From: Holophagae bacterium
GTDB lineage: Bacteria > Acidobacteriota > Holophagae > Acanthopleuribacterales > Acanthopleuribacteraceae
Direction: 5' to 3'
NCBI GenBank assembly: GCA_030429565.1
Contig: JAUIFE010000024.1
Location: 61,265 to 125,264, forward strand
DNA length: 64,000 bases
In this document: positions 26,709 to 41,700 of the stretch, in pieces
Layout of the letters: each line of letters starts with the position of its first letter
Position numbering within the stretch: the stretch's first letter is position 1
The notes under the pieces: model-generated
The model's database searches: none
The model's input: only the letters and a program-made list of their open reading frames with translations
What the model was told of the DNA's origin: nothing
Translations under genes and position numbers: made by a program

Positions 26709-29700
26709 AACTCCAAGATGCGCTGAAACAAATTGAAGCGGGCATGCTTCAGGCCGAACGCGCGCGCCAAAGCCAAACGCAACCCAGTCGCGATCCCGAA
26801 CGGGCACGCGAGGCCGTCGCCGTCGTCGGCGTTGCAGGTTATTTCCCCGGCTGCATGGCGGTCGCCGATTTTTGGCGTGCCTTGGACGATGATGTGCCCT
26901 TGCTGCAGGAAATTCCGGCGAGCCGTTTCGATTGGCGTGCGGCTTATGCGGGGTTGGGTTTGGACCCGGCTCAGGCGAGTTTCTGGGGCGGTTTTATTCC
27001 CGATATTCGCGGTTTTGACGCGGCCTTTTTCAACGTCTTGCCCGCCGAAGCACGGTTGCTGGATCCTCGCCTGCGGCTGTTGCTGCACGCGGTTTACCAC
27101 TGCTTGGAAGACGCCGGGTACGCGCCGACCGCGCTCAAACAAAGCGCGACCGGTGTGTTTATCGGCGAAGAAGGCGGCGAATACGCCGGGCTGTTGATGC
27201 GCGCCGGGTTGGCGCCGAGCGGACCCTTTGGTTTGGCCGCCGGCATGATCGCCAACCGCATTTCCTATCATTTCGATTGGCGCGGTCCCAGCGAAATCGT
27301 CAACACCATGTGTTCCAGCGCGGCCGTTGCCTTGCACCGCGCGGTGGCGGCCTTGCGCAGCGGCGAAATCGATCAAGCCGTGGTCGGTGCCGCCAATCTG
27401 TTGCTGCAACCCGAACCCTTCGGCGCGCTGGCGCTTGCCGGCCAACTCAGCCCCGACAATACCGTGTATTCCTTTGGCGCCGGTGCGCGCGGTTTCCTGC
27501 GCGGCGAAGGTGTCGGCGCCGTTTTTCTCAAAACGCAGCGCCAAGCCGAAGCCGACGGCGATCCTATTTACGCGCTTATTCGCCACAGCGCGGTCAATTA
27601 CAACGGCCAAGGCGCGGCTTCGATGGCGGCGCCCAACCTGGCCGCGCATGCAGCCTTGATTGAACGCTGCTTGACCGAAGCCGACGTCGACGTGCGCCGC
27701 CTCGGTTTGATCGAAGCCCAGGGCATGGGCAATCCCGTTGCCGACATCGCCGAGTGGGGCGCCTTTAACCGCGCCTTGTCGCGCGTGGCCAAAAAGCAAG
27801 GGGTCGACTTGGCCGAGGGCGCGGTGCGCGTTGGCACCCTTAAACCCATGACCGGTCACATGCATGCCGCCTCGGCCTTGGGGGCGCTGTTGAAGGTGAT
27901 TCACGCCCTGCGCAGCGGACGGCGTTTCCGCATTTTGAACTTTGAGCAACGTCACCCCGAACTGCGCGAAGACGGCCCGTGCCGGCTTAGCCGCGACAAT
28001 GAGCTTTGGTCGGCGACGGAGCAGCCGCGTTTGGCCGGCATTCACGCCTACGGCGCCGGCGGCAACAACGCGCACCTGCTGGTCGAGGAATACCGCGAGC
28101 AACGCCGCCATACAGCTACGCCCGGTCCGGTAATTGTGCCGCTGTCGGGCCGCACCGAAGCGGCGGCCCGCCAACGCGTCGCCGATTTGGTCGCGTGGGT
28201 CAAGCAACGGCCCGAGCTGCCCTTGTCGGCCGTCGCCGCGACGCTGGCCGGCGGTCGCGACGCCCACGTCGAACGCATTGCTTTCGTCAGCCACGACCGC
28301 GACCAATGGTTACAGCAAGCACAGGCTTTGCTCGCCGGCGAAAGCGCACCCGAAACCTATATTGGTCGCGCCGAAAACAAAGCCGGCTCGGTTAAGGGCG
28401 AAGATTGGTCGGCGGTGGCGGCCGCTTGGGTCGACGGCGCCGATTTGCCCAAGGCTCCCGCCGGCTTGCGCCTACACCTGCCGACCTATCCTTTCGAAGC
28501 CAAAGACTATTGGTTTAAAGCAGCCACGACGCCGGTGCCGGTTGTGCCGCCCGCCCGCCCGTCACGCGTCGGCGAGGTCGAAACAGTGCTGCGCGACTTG
28601 CTGGCCGAGTATTTGGAAGTACCCGCCGCCGATGTGGCTATGACGACGCCGTTCAGCACACTGGGTTTTGATTCGCTGCTGGTGACCAACTTAGCCACCG
28701 CTTTAGGCCGCCGTTTTTCCGTCAACTTGGAGGCGGCGCTGTTTTTTGAACACACCACGCCGGCCAAGTTGGCGGTCTGGCTGGGCGATCACTTGGCCGG
28801 CCGCACGCAGCCTGCGTCCGCCGTTGTGGCCCAAAGTGCGCGCCCTGGTGACGGCGCCGACGCCGTCGCCATTATCGGTTTGGCCGGCAGTTACCCGCAA
28901 GCCGACGACCTCGACACCTTGTGGGCCAACCTCGCCCAAGGCCGCTGCGCCATTGACGACTTTACCGTCGTGCGCCCCGAGTGGGGTGACCTCTACCATC
29001 CCGATCCCGAGCAGGCGGTTGGGCTCGGCAAAAGTTACGGCAAGTGGGGCGGTTTCCTGGAAAACCCGTACCATTTCGACCCCATGTTCTTCAACTTGTC
29101 ACCGCGCGAAACCGAGTTCATGAACCCCAAGGATCGCCTCTTCCTGCAAAGTGCCTGGCAAGCTTTAGAAGACGCCGGTTACCCGCCGACGACGCTGGCC
29201 GGTCAACGGGTCGGCGTGTTCGCGGGCGTCACCCGTGCGGGCCTGGACCCGTACCAGAGTTCGTCGTTTTCGGCGGCCAACCGCGTGTCCTACACCTTTG
29301 ACTTTCGCGGTCCCAGTTTCACCGTCGATACCGCTTGTTCCTCATCGTTGGTGGCGATTCACGAAGCCTGCCGCCACCTGCTCGACGGCGACTGTTCGCT
29401 GGCGCTGGCCGGCGGCGTGCATGTGTTTGTGCATCCCTCGCATTTCGTGGCGCTGGCCTACGGCAAGTTGTTGTCGCCGGACGGTTTGTGTAAGTCGTTT
29501 GGGGCCGACGCCAACGGCATGGTGCCAGGGGAGGGCGTTGGCGTTGTTATGTTGAAACCGCTCGCCGACGCCGTGCGCGACCGCGACCACATTTACGGTG
29601 TCATTCGCGGCGGCGCCGTCAACCACGGCGGCAAAACCAACGGCTTCACCGTGCCCAACCCGCAAGCCCACGCCGAGGTCATCCAAACCGCGCTGCAACG

Positions 29701-32700
29701 CGCCGGCGTCGTGCCCGAGGACATTGATTACGTGGAAGCGCACGGCACCGGTACGGCCTTGGGTGATCCGATTGAAATGCGCGGTTTGGTCAGCGCGTTC
29801 GGCCGCACACGCGACGACGGCACCCGATGCCGCATTGGTTCGATTAAAAGCAACATCGGCCATTTGGAAGCGGCCTCCGGCATTTCCGGCTTAACCAAAA
29901 TCTTGCTGCAAATGAAACACAAGGCATTGGCACCGTCGCTGCACGCCGATGCACTTAACCCGCATATCGACTTCACGGCGACGCCTTTTGCGGTGCAGCG
30001 CGAGCTCTCGCCCTGGCCGGCGCATGACGCGCAAACGCCGCCAATGGCGTGCGTGTCCTCGTTCGGGGCGGGTGGTGCCAACGCCCATTTGGTGATTGCC
30101 GCGCAGGCCCGGGTTTCCGTGTCACCACGTCAATCGCCGGCGCTGGTGGTGCTTTCGGCCAAAGACGACGCGGCGCTGCGCCGTGCGGTGCAACGCCTGC
30201 ACGATTTCCTGGCCGGCGACGCTACGCCCGACCTGCACCAGCTCGCCTTTACCTTGCAAGTCGGCCGCGAGGCCATGGCCGAACGCCTGGGTTTCGTCGT
30301 TGCCGACCTCGCCGAACTGCGAACCAAGCTGGCGGCGTTCCTTGCCGGTGAAACCCTTGCCGACGGCGATTTGCGCGGTCGCGTGTTGCGTGATCGCGGC
30401 CATTTGGCGCGTTTCACCGACGACGAGGATTTTGCCCGCAGCGTGGATGCCTGGCTGCAAAAGGGCAAATACGCCGAGCTGCTGGCGCTGTGGGTCGACG
30501 GCTTGGCTTTGGATTGGACGCGCCTGTACGATCAAGTGCCTGGCCGCATCAGTTTGCCCACCTATCCCTTCGCCAAGGAAGAACACCGGCCGCCGCAGGG
30601 GTTTGGCCTGTTCCAGGCCGGCGGCGCGGCCGATGCGCTGCACCCGTTGGTCCACGAGAACCATGCCGATTTCTTTGCGATGCGGTTTCGTTCGCATTTC
30701 GACGGCGGCGAATTCTTCTTGGCCGATCACCAAATCGGTGGGCGCAAGTTGCTGCCAGGCGTCGCTTATTTGGAAATGGCGCGCGCCGCCGTCGCCCGCG
30801 CGGTTGGGATGGAAAACGACGAGCTCGCGCTGCGGTTCCGCAACGTCGTTTGGGCGCGGCCGTTGGTGGTTGATGCACCGACCGACGTGGTCATCGACCT
30901 CGATTTAAGCGACGACCGCGACGCGGTGTGGATTCGGTTTGTGATTCACGGCGAGGACGGCGCGGGTGGGGAACAGGTCTACAGCCAAGGCGAGATTGGC
31001 CTTGATTTGGAACTGGATCAAAGCGCGCCCGATTTGGCGGCCGTTGCGGCAAACTGTGAGCGCGTCGATCTCGACCTCGACGCGGTTTACGCGGCCCATC
31101 GCGCCATGGGCGCGGCTTACGGGCCGTCGTTCCAAGGCGTGCAACGCGTGCGCGGCGGTTTGGGTCAAGCCTTGGCCGAGGTTGATTTGCCGGCGCAGGT
31201 CGCCAAGACGCGCGATGATTTTGTGCTGCACCCCAGCGTGATGGACGCGGCTTTGCAGGCCTGTGTGGGTTTGCGAGACGGTGCGGCCGCCGCCGAAGAG
31301 GGCGTTGCCGCCGTACCTTTTGCTTTGGAACAGATGGATGTCTTGGCGCCGTGCCGCGATCAAATGCAGGTTTGGATTCGGCCCGCCGCCGACTTCCGTG
31401 CCGACGCCAAGGTGCAAAAGTTGGATGTCGATCTGTGTGACGCCGCCGGTCGCCTCTGTGTGCGTTTGCGCGGGTTTAGCGCGCGTGTGATTGAGAACCA
31501 GGCGGCTCGCGAGCCCGAGCTGATGCTTAGTCGGCCCGACTGGGTCGCGGCTGAAGCCGCCACGCGTGGTGCTATGCCGCGCCGAATCCTGCTGGTGGCG
31601 GGTTTGGACCAAATCGCAGCCGACGCGGCGGCACTGTCGCTGGTTTTTACCGGTGACGATGTGGCGGCCGAGTACGAAGACGCGGCAGTGAAGTTGTTGC
31701 GGCTGTTGCAGGCCGAACAGGGTGCCAAACGCGGTGGGTCCTGTTTGCTGCAGTTGGCGGTGCGTGTCGACGGCGCGGCGGCCGTGGCCACGGGTCTGGC
31801 GGCCATGCTGAAAACGGCGGCGATGGAAAACCCCAAGTACCGCGTGCAGTTGGTGACCTTTGCCGGCCAACGACCGGCCGATGTGGCGGCTTGCTTGGAT
31901 CGCGACGCGCGTTGCGCCGATGCCGAGATTGGTTACTACGACGGTCGTCGCAGGGTGCGACAATGGCGCGATGTGGCGCTTACCGCACCGGCGCAGCCCT
32001 GGCGTGACGGCGCGGTTTATGTGATTACCGGTGGCTGCGGTGGTTTGGGTCGCTTGATGGCGCGCGCCATTGCCGCCGACACCGACGCGGCCGTGTTGCT
32101 GTTGACCGGACGCGGGCCGGCTTCGCCCGAAACCGACGCCTTGCTGGCCGAGTTGCGCGAGCAAGGTGCGCACGCGTTTTACCAGGCGGTGGATGTCGCC
32201 GACGCGGGCGCCGTTGCCGCGCTGGTTCGCGAAACCCGCGCGACACATGGTGCAATTAACGGCGTTTTGCACTGCGCCGGCGTGGTGCGCGACGCCTTTT
32301 TGATGAAGAAAACCGAAGCCGAGTTGCGCGCCGTGTTTGCCGCCAAGGTCGCCGGCTTAGCCAACCTGGACCGTGCCCTTGGCACTGAAGGCTGCGATTT
32401 TGTCGTGTTGTTCTCGTCGAGTGCGGCCGTGATGGGCAACGCCGGTCAGGCTGATTACGCCGCCGCCAACGCCTTCATGGACGCCTACGCCGCTTTGCGC
32501 AACCAACGCGTCGCCGCCGGCAAAGCTCAGGGTCACACCGTCGCCGTGAATTGGCCGTTCTGGCGCGACGGCGGCATGCGCCTCGAAGCCGGCGCCGAAG
32601 CCGCCATGATCGCCGAAACCGGTTTCGTGCCGCTGCGCACCGACAGCGGCCTGCGCGCGCTGGCCCAGGCTGTCGCCGGCGATGCCGCGCAAATGCTGGT

Positions 32701-35700
32701 GGTCGAAGGTGACCGTCGCCGCATCGAAGCGGTGATGCGCGCCGCTGCAGCCGAGCCGAGCGACGCGCAACCGGCCAAAATCGCCGTTCCGGCGGGCGGC
32801 GATGCGGTTTCCTTTTTCGTGCATTTGCTGGCCGATACGCTGAAATTACCGCCGCAACGCATCGATGCGGATGAGGCGCTGGAAAACTACGGCATCGACT
32901 CGATTATGGCGATGGAGATGACGGTCGAACTGGAGAAAACCTTTGGTTCCCTGTCGAAAACGCTGTTTTTCGAATACCAAACCATTGCCGAATTAAGCGA
33001 CTACTTTGTTGCGGAACACGGCGCCAAAATGACGGCGCTGATGCAAGGCGAAAGCGCTGCGGCCGAACCGGGGCCGGCCCCAACCGAGGCGGTCGCACCC
33101 GAGGCGAGCGGGCTGCGCGACAAGTTCGCCGCCATCCGCCACCGCATGCAGGCTGCGGAAGCCGCACCGACCCACGGCGGCGATATCGCCGTGGTTGGGT
33201 TGGCCGGCCGTTATCCGCAAGCGCCCGATCTCGACACCTTTTGGCGCAACCTGCGCGACGGTGTCGACTGCATCACCGAGATTCCGGCCGATCGCTGGGA
33301 CTGGCGCCAATACTACGATGCCGAAGGAAAAACGCCTGGTAAACACACAGGTAAGTGGGGCGGTTTCATCGACGATGTCGCCGGTTTTGATCCGCTTTTT
33401 TTCAACATCTCGCCGCGCGACGCGCAGTTCATCGACCCACAGGAACGGCTGTTTTTGGAAACGGCTTGGTCGGCGTTGGAAGACGCCGGTTACACGCGCG
33501 CCGGCTTGCAGCGCTTGCGTCACGGTTTGCTTGGTGGCCAGGTCGGCGTTTACGCCGGGGTGATGTTCGCCGAATACCAACTGTTCGGTGCGGAATCGAC
33601 GCAAAACGGCTTTCCCATTTCGTTGGGTGGGAGTTACGCGAGCATTGCCAACCGCGTTTCCTACCACCTCAACCTGCACGGGCCGAGCATGACCGTCGAC
33701 ACCATGTGTTCTTCATCGTTGACGACCCTTTATCTGGCTTGTAACGAGTTGCGCGCCGGTCGTATTGACGCGGCGCTGGCGGGCGGCGTCAACATCAGCA
33801 TTCACCCCAACAAATACTTAATGCTGAGTACCGGGCGTTACATCTCGAGTAGCGGCCATTGCGAGAGTTTCGGCGAGGGCGGCGACGGTTACATTCCCGG
33901 CGAAGGCGTCGGCGTGGTTTTGCTAAAACGTTTGGCCGATGCCGAACGCGACGGTGACCACATTTACGGCGTCATTAAAGGCGGCGCGGTCAATCACGGC
34001 GGCAAAACCAACGGCTTTTCGGTGCCCAATCCCAAGGCGCAGCAAGACGTGGTCGCGCGCGCCTTGGCCGATGCCGGCGTTGCCGCGCGTGCCTTGAGTT
34101 ACGTGGAAGCGCACGGCACCGGCACCAAATTGGGTGATCCCATTGAAATAGCCGGTTTGCGCCATGCCTTCGCCAGTGACGAAACCGCGTGGTGTGCGCT
34201 GGGTTCGGTCAAGTCGAATATCGGCCATTGCGAGAGCGCGGCGGGTATTGCCGGCTTGACCAAAGTATTGCTGCAACTGAAACACGGGAAAATTGTGCCA
34301 TCGCTGCACTCGGCGCGGCTCAACCCGCACATCGATTTCGCGGCGAGCCCGTTTGTCGTCAACCAAACCCTGCGCGAATGGACACGGCCGCACCACAACG
34401 GCGTGGAACAACCGCGCCTCGCCGGCATTTCGGCCTTTGGTGCCGGCGGTTCCAATGCCCATTTAGTTGTGGCTGAATACGTCGCGCAGGCGGTGGCGAC
34501 GGCGCATCTCGCCGACCGCGAAGTGGCGCTGGTGCTGTCGGCGAAGAATAGCGAACGCCTGCGCATACAGGTGCAAAACCTGGCCGACTACCTGGTCAAC
34601 GCCGACGCCGACCTGACGCGCATTGCCTACACCCTGCAAGTGGGGCGCGAGGCTTGGGAACAGCGACTCGCCTTCACCGTGCGCAGCCTGGATGAACTGC
34701 AGACGCGCTTGCAGGATTTCCTCGCCGGCCGTCACGTCGGTTTCGCCCAAGGCAATTTGCGGCACGATGCCGAGGCCTTCGTCGCGCTGAAGAACGACGC
34801 CACGACAGCCGAACGCCTCGAGGCGGCGCTGGCCCGCGGCGATTTGGCGGTGTTGGTCGCGCTCTGGGCGCGTGGTTTAACCGTCGAATGGTCGCGTCTC
34901 TACGATGGTGCGCTGCCGCAACGACTGAGCCTGCCGGTTTATCCCTATGAACGCGAACGGTTTTGGGTGCCGCAACCGCCCGCCGGCTTTGCGCCGATGC
35001 TGCCGACCGCGCCCGCCGCGCCGGTGGCAACGCCATCGCCGCCAAGTGACGCGATGCTGCTGTGTACACCGACCTGGCAGGACGAGCCGCTTGCCGACGC
35101 GGTGCCGTTCGACGGCGACCACGAACTTTGGTTGTGCGGCTTTGGCCGGGCCATTGCCGACTTACTCGGCGACGTGCTTACCGGTTCCGACTTGCACGAC
35201 TTGTATAATGGCGGCGACGCGAACGGTCCTGCTGTGACCGACGGCCCGGGCGCGCGCTTTACCCATCAGGCCGAACAGGCGTTTATGCGGCTTCAGCACA
35301 TCTTGCAAAACAAACCCAAACGCAAGCGGTTGATTCAGGTGTTGGTGCCGCTGGTCGGTGACGATGCCCACGCCGTTGCGCTGCTGGGCATGTTGCAAAG
35401 CGCGCGCCGCGAGAACCCCAAGCTTTACGGCCAGGTGATTGCCGTCGCCGCCGATACGCCGGCACGCGACTTGGCCGCCTTGCTGCGGGCCGAACGCCGT
35501 GCGCCGCAACAAACGCGCGTGCGCTACCAAGGCTCCGTGCGCCAGGTTTGGACCTGGGCCGAAACCGCCGGCGACCTTTCGCCCGCGCCGTGGCGTGAAA
35601 ATGGTGTTTACCTGATCAGCGGCGGTGCCGGTGGTTTGGGTTTGCTGTTTGCTCGCGAGATTGCCGCCGCCACCGCGCGCTGTAGCTTGATACTTACCGG

Positions 35701-38700
35701 ACGCTCGGCCTTGAACGCGGAGAAACAAGCGCACGTGCAGCAACTCGGCCTGCTTGGGGCCGAGGTGGTTTACCGTCGCGTTGATGTGACTGATACCGAC
35801 GCCGTCGCCGAGCTGGCTCACGCAATAGAAACCAACTGGGGTTGTCTCAACGGCGTGATCCACGCCGCCGGCATTACCGATGACGCCTTCCTCATCCACA
35901 AGAGCCGCGCGCGTTTTCAGCGTGTCTTGGCGGCCAAGGTGCAGGGGACATGCAATCTCGATCAGGCGCTGCGGCGCTTTGACCTAGACTTCGCCGTGCT
36001 CTGCTCGTCCAGCGCGGCGGTCTCCGGCAATGTCGGTCAAGTTGATTACGCGGCGGCCAACGCCTTCATGGACGCCTATGCCGCGCGGCGCCGGATGGAG
36101 GGTGCTACTTGGTTGTCGGTTAACTGGCCGCTGTGGCAAGAGGGCGGTATGGGTCGCGATCATGCCGCCCGCGACCGCAAGAACGTAACGCCGTTGGCCA
36201 CGGCTGCCGGCATGCGTGCGCTGCGCACCGGCCTGGCGGGCGACGCGGCCCAGTTGTTGGTGCTGGCGGGTGAACCCGAAGCCTTGCGCGGCGTGATGTT
36301 TCCGTCGACGCCGGCGGTCGCCCCAACGCTTCCGGCCGCGCGCCGCGCGCCGCGTGCCTTGCGCAAGGCCGTGATTGGCAAACTCAAGCAGGCGTTGGGT
36401 GCGGTGCTCAACCTCAGTGCCGACCGCGTCGAGGCCCACGAGCCTCTGGAAAATTACGGCATTGATTCGATCACCATTGCCCAACTTAACGACCAGCTCG
36501 GCGAAGTTTTTACCGAACTCTCGAAAACGGTCTTTTTCGAATACGAAACCCTGGCGGCGTTGGCGACGCACCTGGTCGACGATTACGCCCCTGAGGCCGC
36601 CGCCTGGGTTGGCGGCGATGAGGACGCCGCCCTGGTTGCCGCGCCTGCCGCGGTGGTTGAGGTGACGGCGCCAATGAGGGTGGCCGACCCCCAATCCAAG
36701 GCGCCCTGCGACGATGCGATTGCGATTATCGGCATGAGCGGCCGTTATCCCGGCGCCGACAACCTCGACCAATTTTGGCAAAACCTGGCGGCGGGCAAGG
36801 ACTGCATTGTCGAAATTCCGCCGGAGCGCTGGTCGCTCGACGGTTTTTACAACCCCGACGCGCGCGCGGCCGTGCAGCGTGGTCAGAGTTACAGCAAGTG
36901 GGGTGGTTTTTACGACGGGTTCGCCGAGTTCGATCCCTTGTTCTTTAACATCGCGCCGCTGGAGGCGTTGCACACCGATCCCCAGGAACGGCTGTTCCTG
37001 CAAGCGACCTGGGAGGCGCTGGAAGATGCGGGTTACAACAAGGAAAGTTTGGCGCGGCAGTTCGCCGGCCAGGTCGGCGTCTTCGCCGGCATTACCAAAA
37101 CCGGGTTTGACCTTTACGGCCCGGAACTGAGCACCCCACAACGGCCGCTGTACCTGCACACCTCGTTCAGCTCGGTCGCCAACCGCGTGTCTTACGCGCT
37201 CAACCTCAACGGGCCGAGCATGCCGATTGACACCATGTGTTCGTCGTCGCTGACGGCGATTCACGAAGCCTGCCGCTATTTGCGCGACGGCGATTGCGCG
37301 ATGGCGCTGGCCGGCGGCGTCAACCTGTACCTGCACCCGTCGACCTATGTCGGCCTGTGCTCCGGTCAAATGCTGGCCGAAGACGGGCGTTGCCGCAGCT
37401 TCGGCGCGGGCGGGGCCGGCTTTGTGCCAGGCGAAGGCGTCGGCGTGGTGGTGCTGAAACCCTTGCGGCAAGCGCTGGCCGACGGCGATGCGATCCACGC
37501 CGTCATTCGCGCCTCGGCCGTCAATCACGGTGGTAAAACAAACGGTTACACCGTGCCCAATCCCAATGCCCAAGCCGCGCTGATCCGTCAAACGCTGGAC
37601 AAGGCCGGCGTCAATGCGCGCGACCTGGGTTATATCGAAGCGCATGGCACCGGCACCGCGCTCGGTGATCCGATTGAGGTAACCGGGCTGACGCAGGCCT
37701 TCCGCCAGGATACCGACGCCGTCGGTTTCTGTGCCTTGGGTTCGGCCAAGTCGAACCTGGGCCATCTCGAGGCCGCCGCCGGCGTGGCCGGCTTGACCAA
37801 AGTCGTGTTGCAAATGAAACACGGCCAAATTGCACCGAGCCTGCACACCGACGCACTCAACCCCAACATTGACTTTGCCAAAACACCGTTTGTCGTTCAG
37901 CGCCGTTTGGGTGACTGGCCGTCGTCGTCGCGGCTGGCCGGCGTCTCTTCGTTTGGTGCAGGCGGCGCCAACGCGCACGTCTTGCTGGAAGCGTTCGAGC
38001 CTGCGCCGGTGACGGCTTGGTCGGGCGCCGCGCCGCTGGTGTTGGTGCTTTCCGCGAAAAACGAACAACGCTTGCGCGCTTACGCGTCGCGGCTGGCCGA
38101 TTTCCTGGCCACGCTCGAGGCCGAGCCGCTGCGACTGGTCGATTTGCTCTACACCTTGCAGGTCGGCCGTGAACCGCTGGACCTGCGTTTGGCCGCCAAA
38201 GTTGCGGATCGCGATCAGGTGTTGTCGTACCTGCGCGCCTACGGGGCGGGGGCGACGCCTGCCGGCCTACTGGTTGAACGCCTCAACGATCACCGCGACT
38301 TGCAAGCCATGGCGGCTGAAGACGAAATGATCGACTGCGTGGCGCGTTTGGTCGCCGACGGCGCCGTCGATCAACTGATGAATCTGTGGGTCAAAGGCGT
38401 GGCTGTACCGTGGCATCAGCTCTATGGAAGCGCGCTGCCGCGCCGCGTGCACCTGCCGACTTATCCCTTTGCGCGCGATCGTTATTGGTTACCCGAAAGC
38501 CTGCGCGCCGATGCCGCGACCGCGGTGGAAACCATGCCGGCCACGGCGCCGGTTGCGGCCGACCCAGGTGCCGCCCAACTGACCGCGCCTTGTTGGTTCC
38601 CGGTGACGCCGGTGGTGACAGCGCCGGAATCGAAGCGCTGGTGGGTCCTCGGTGCCGACGCCGCCACGCGCCTCGACCTGCAAACGGTCCTCGGCGAAGC

Positions 38701-41700
38701 TGAATACAGTGAAACGGCCGACACCGGCTGCACCGGCCGGCCCGATCACATTTTGTGGTTGGCGCCGGAGGCACCATGGTCCGGCGCGGCCCAGGCCGAT
38801 CGCGATCAGGCGCGCTTGCCGGTACTGCAGTTGTTTGCCTTCTTGAAAAAAGCAGCCGCCGGTGATTTCGGCGCGGTGCGTTTGACGGTCATCACGCGGG
38901 CCGGCCAGGCCGTGCGCGCCCAGGACGCGGTCAACCCCAACCACGCCGCCGTCCACGGCTTGGTTGGCGCCTTTGCCAAGGAACACCCCAACCTGCCCGT
39001 GCGCTTGCTCGATTTGCCCGCCGCCGGCGGCCCTTCGTGGGACGAGATCATCGGCTTGCCCTTTGACCGCGACGGCAACGCGCAGGCGTTTCGCGGCAAC
39101 GAGTGGTTCCAGCAATCGCTGTTGCCCTTGCAGCTTAACGCCCCAACGCAAACCCCCTTCCGCCAGGGTGGCGTTTACCTGATCGTTGGTGGCGCCGGCG
39201 GCTTGGGTCGTGCATGGAGCCAGTGGTTGCGCCGCCATTACCAAGCGCGTTTGGTGTGGCTCGGCCGCCGTCCGCTCGACGCCGCCGTACAAGCCGAACT
39301 CGACGCACTTGGTGAAACCATTTACCTGCAAGCCGATGCGCGCGACGAATCATCCTTGCGGCGCGCGCTGGCGCAACTGCCCACGCCGTTCGCGCACCTC
39401 AACGGCGTGGTCCATGCCGCCTTGTGCCGCTTCGATGTGCGCATCGCCGACAGTGACCTGGCCGCCTTTGGTGAGGTGCTGGCGGCCAAAATCGATATCG
39501 GCGTCAATTTGGCCCGTGTTTTTGCCGGCGCCGATTTGGACCACCTCCTGTTTTTCTCCTCGACCATGGCGCTGTTCAAACACGGCGGTCACGGCGGGTA
39601 TGCCGCCGGCTGCTGCTTTAAGGACGCATTGGCGGCGGCAATGACACGCGAAGGCTTGCCCGCCAAAGTGATCAACTGGGGTTACTGGGCATTGGGGTCG
39701 GGGCAACGGGTCCCCGACGCCGCCAAAAAACGCCTGCAGCAAAGCGGCGTCGTGCCGCTCGAGGCTGCGACGGCCTTCCCGGCCTTGGCGAACCTGGTCG
39801 CGAGCCCGTTCACCCAAGCCGTGCTGTGCCCACTTGCCCGCGACTTAAGCGGCGAGGGCGGCTCGCTGACGGTTTATCCCGCCACTACGCCTGCCTGCAG
39901 CGACGCACTGCATGACTGGGCCGATCAACAGCCGGCGGTGGACGCGATTCTGGCGACCGGTGTCTTTGCGCCGGACGGCATGGGCGAGCTCCTGCCGCAA
40001 CTGCTTTTGGCCGTCTTCCGTGAGCTCGGCTTGCGCCAAGCCGGCGACTCGTTGCCGTCCCAACTGGACCCGCGCGTACCGCCTTTTTACGACCGTTGGT
40101 TCCGCGCCTGTTTCAGTTTGCTACCGGACGCATCGCAGGGTGACATCCCGTCTTTAGCGACGCTGTGGCAGCGTTGGGACGCGGCCAAGCCTGCCTGGCT
40201 GGCCAACCCCGACAAGCAGGCGGCGGTGGTACTGGTGGAAACCTGCCTGCGCGCCTTGCCCGCCATCCTGCGCGGCCAAACACGGGCCACCGATGTCATG
40301 TTTCCCAATGGATCGATGCGCTTGGTGGAAGGGCTTTACGCCGGCGGCATCATTGCCGACTACTTCAACGATTTGCTCGGTGACGTCTTGGTCAAAGCCG
40401 TTCAGGCGCGCATTGCCGCTGATCCCGAGGTGCGCCTGCGCTTGCTCGAGGTCGGCGCCGGCACCGGCGGCACCACCCAAAAATTACTGCCCAAGTTGGC
40501 GCCCTACGCCGCCAACATCGCTGAATACTGCTACACCGATTTGTCCAAAGCCTTTCTCTTCCACGCCGAGGAGCACTACCAGCAGCAAGCGCCGTACCTG
40601 ACCACTGCAATCTTTGACGTCGCGCAACCCTTGCGTGCCGGCGGTCCGGCACCGAATCGCTACGATTTCGCCATTGCCACCAACGTGCTGCACGCCACGC
40701 GCAACATCCGCCAAGCGCTGCGCAACGTCAAGGCCGCCTTGCGCGCTAACGGATTGCTGCTGGCCAACGAAATCAGCGTGGCCACGCTTTACAGTCACCT
40801 GACCTTTGGTTTGCTCGAAGGTTGGTGGCTCAACGAGGACGAACGGCTGCGCATTCCGGCCGCGCCCGGCTTGTACCCCGACCAGTGGCAGGCGGTTCTG
40901 CGTGAAAACGGTTGGGCGCCGGTGTTGTTTCCCGGCACGGCCGCCCATGGATTGGGCCAACAAATTATCGTGGCCGCCAGTGACGGCGTGGTCATGCAAA
41001 TCGACGAACAGGCGTCCCTGCCCGCAACGCAAGCGCCGGCGGCCGAAGCTGTGGTTGCGGTCCAAGCCGCGCCGGCATTTGATGTCGACGATTTGCGCGA
41101 CCGGGCGACGGCTTTTTTCTGCGAGCTGACCGCGACCACCTTGCGCATTCCCGTCGACCAAATCGACGCGCGCGAGCCGTTGGAAAATTACGGTTTGGAC
41201 TCCATCCTGATTGTGCAAATTACCAATCGCTTGGAAACCCATTTCATCGACGTGAGTTCGACGCTGTTGTTTGAGTTGCAAACGATTGAAGCGCTGACGG
41301 CCCATTTCATGATGACCGAAGCCGACGCCTTGGCCGCGCTTCTAGGCCTGAACCAAACGCCGGCCGCCGCGCCGTCCACGCCGACGGTAGCGCCTGCGCC
41401 GCGAACCCGTGCGCGTGCCGTGTCAAGTGGCGAACCCGCGTCGGCCGGCACCACCGCACCGATTGCCGTCATCGGTTTGAGCGGCCGTTATGCCCAGGCA
41501 GCGACTGTCGACCAACTTTGGGCCAACCTGCAAGCCGGCCTCGACTGCATTCGCGAAATTCCCGAGGCGCGTTGGCAGATCGACGGCTTTTACGAGGCCG
41601 ATCCCGAGCGCGCCTTGGCCGGTGGCAAGAGTTACAGCAAGTGGGGCAGTTTCCTCGACGACTTCGCCGATTTCGATCCGCTCTTTTTCCATATTTCACC

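Noticed and set aside
26555..28306. 583-codon antisense open frame
   Set aside because: It mirrors the KS0-ACP region and has no domain or ribosome site. It is a shadow, like many shorter antisense frames across 1-57514.
35984..38068. 694-codon antisense open frame
   Set aside because: It lies opposite intact KR, ACP and KS domains in a GC-rich, codon-biased gene. Its translation has no recognisable domain and low-complexity Gly/Arg/His content. It is a shadow.
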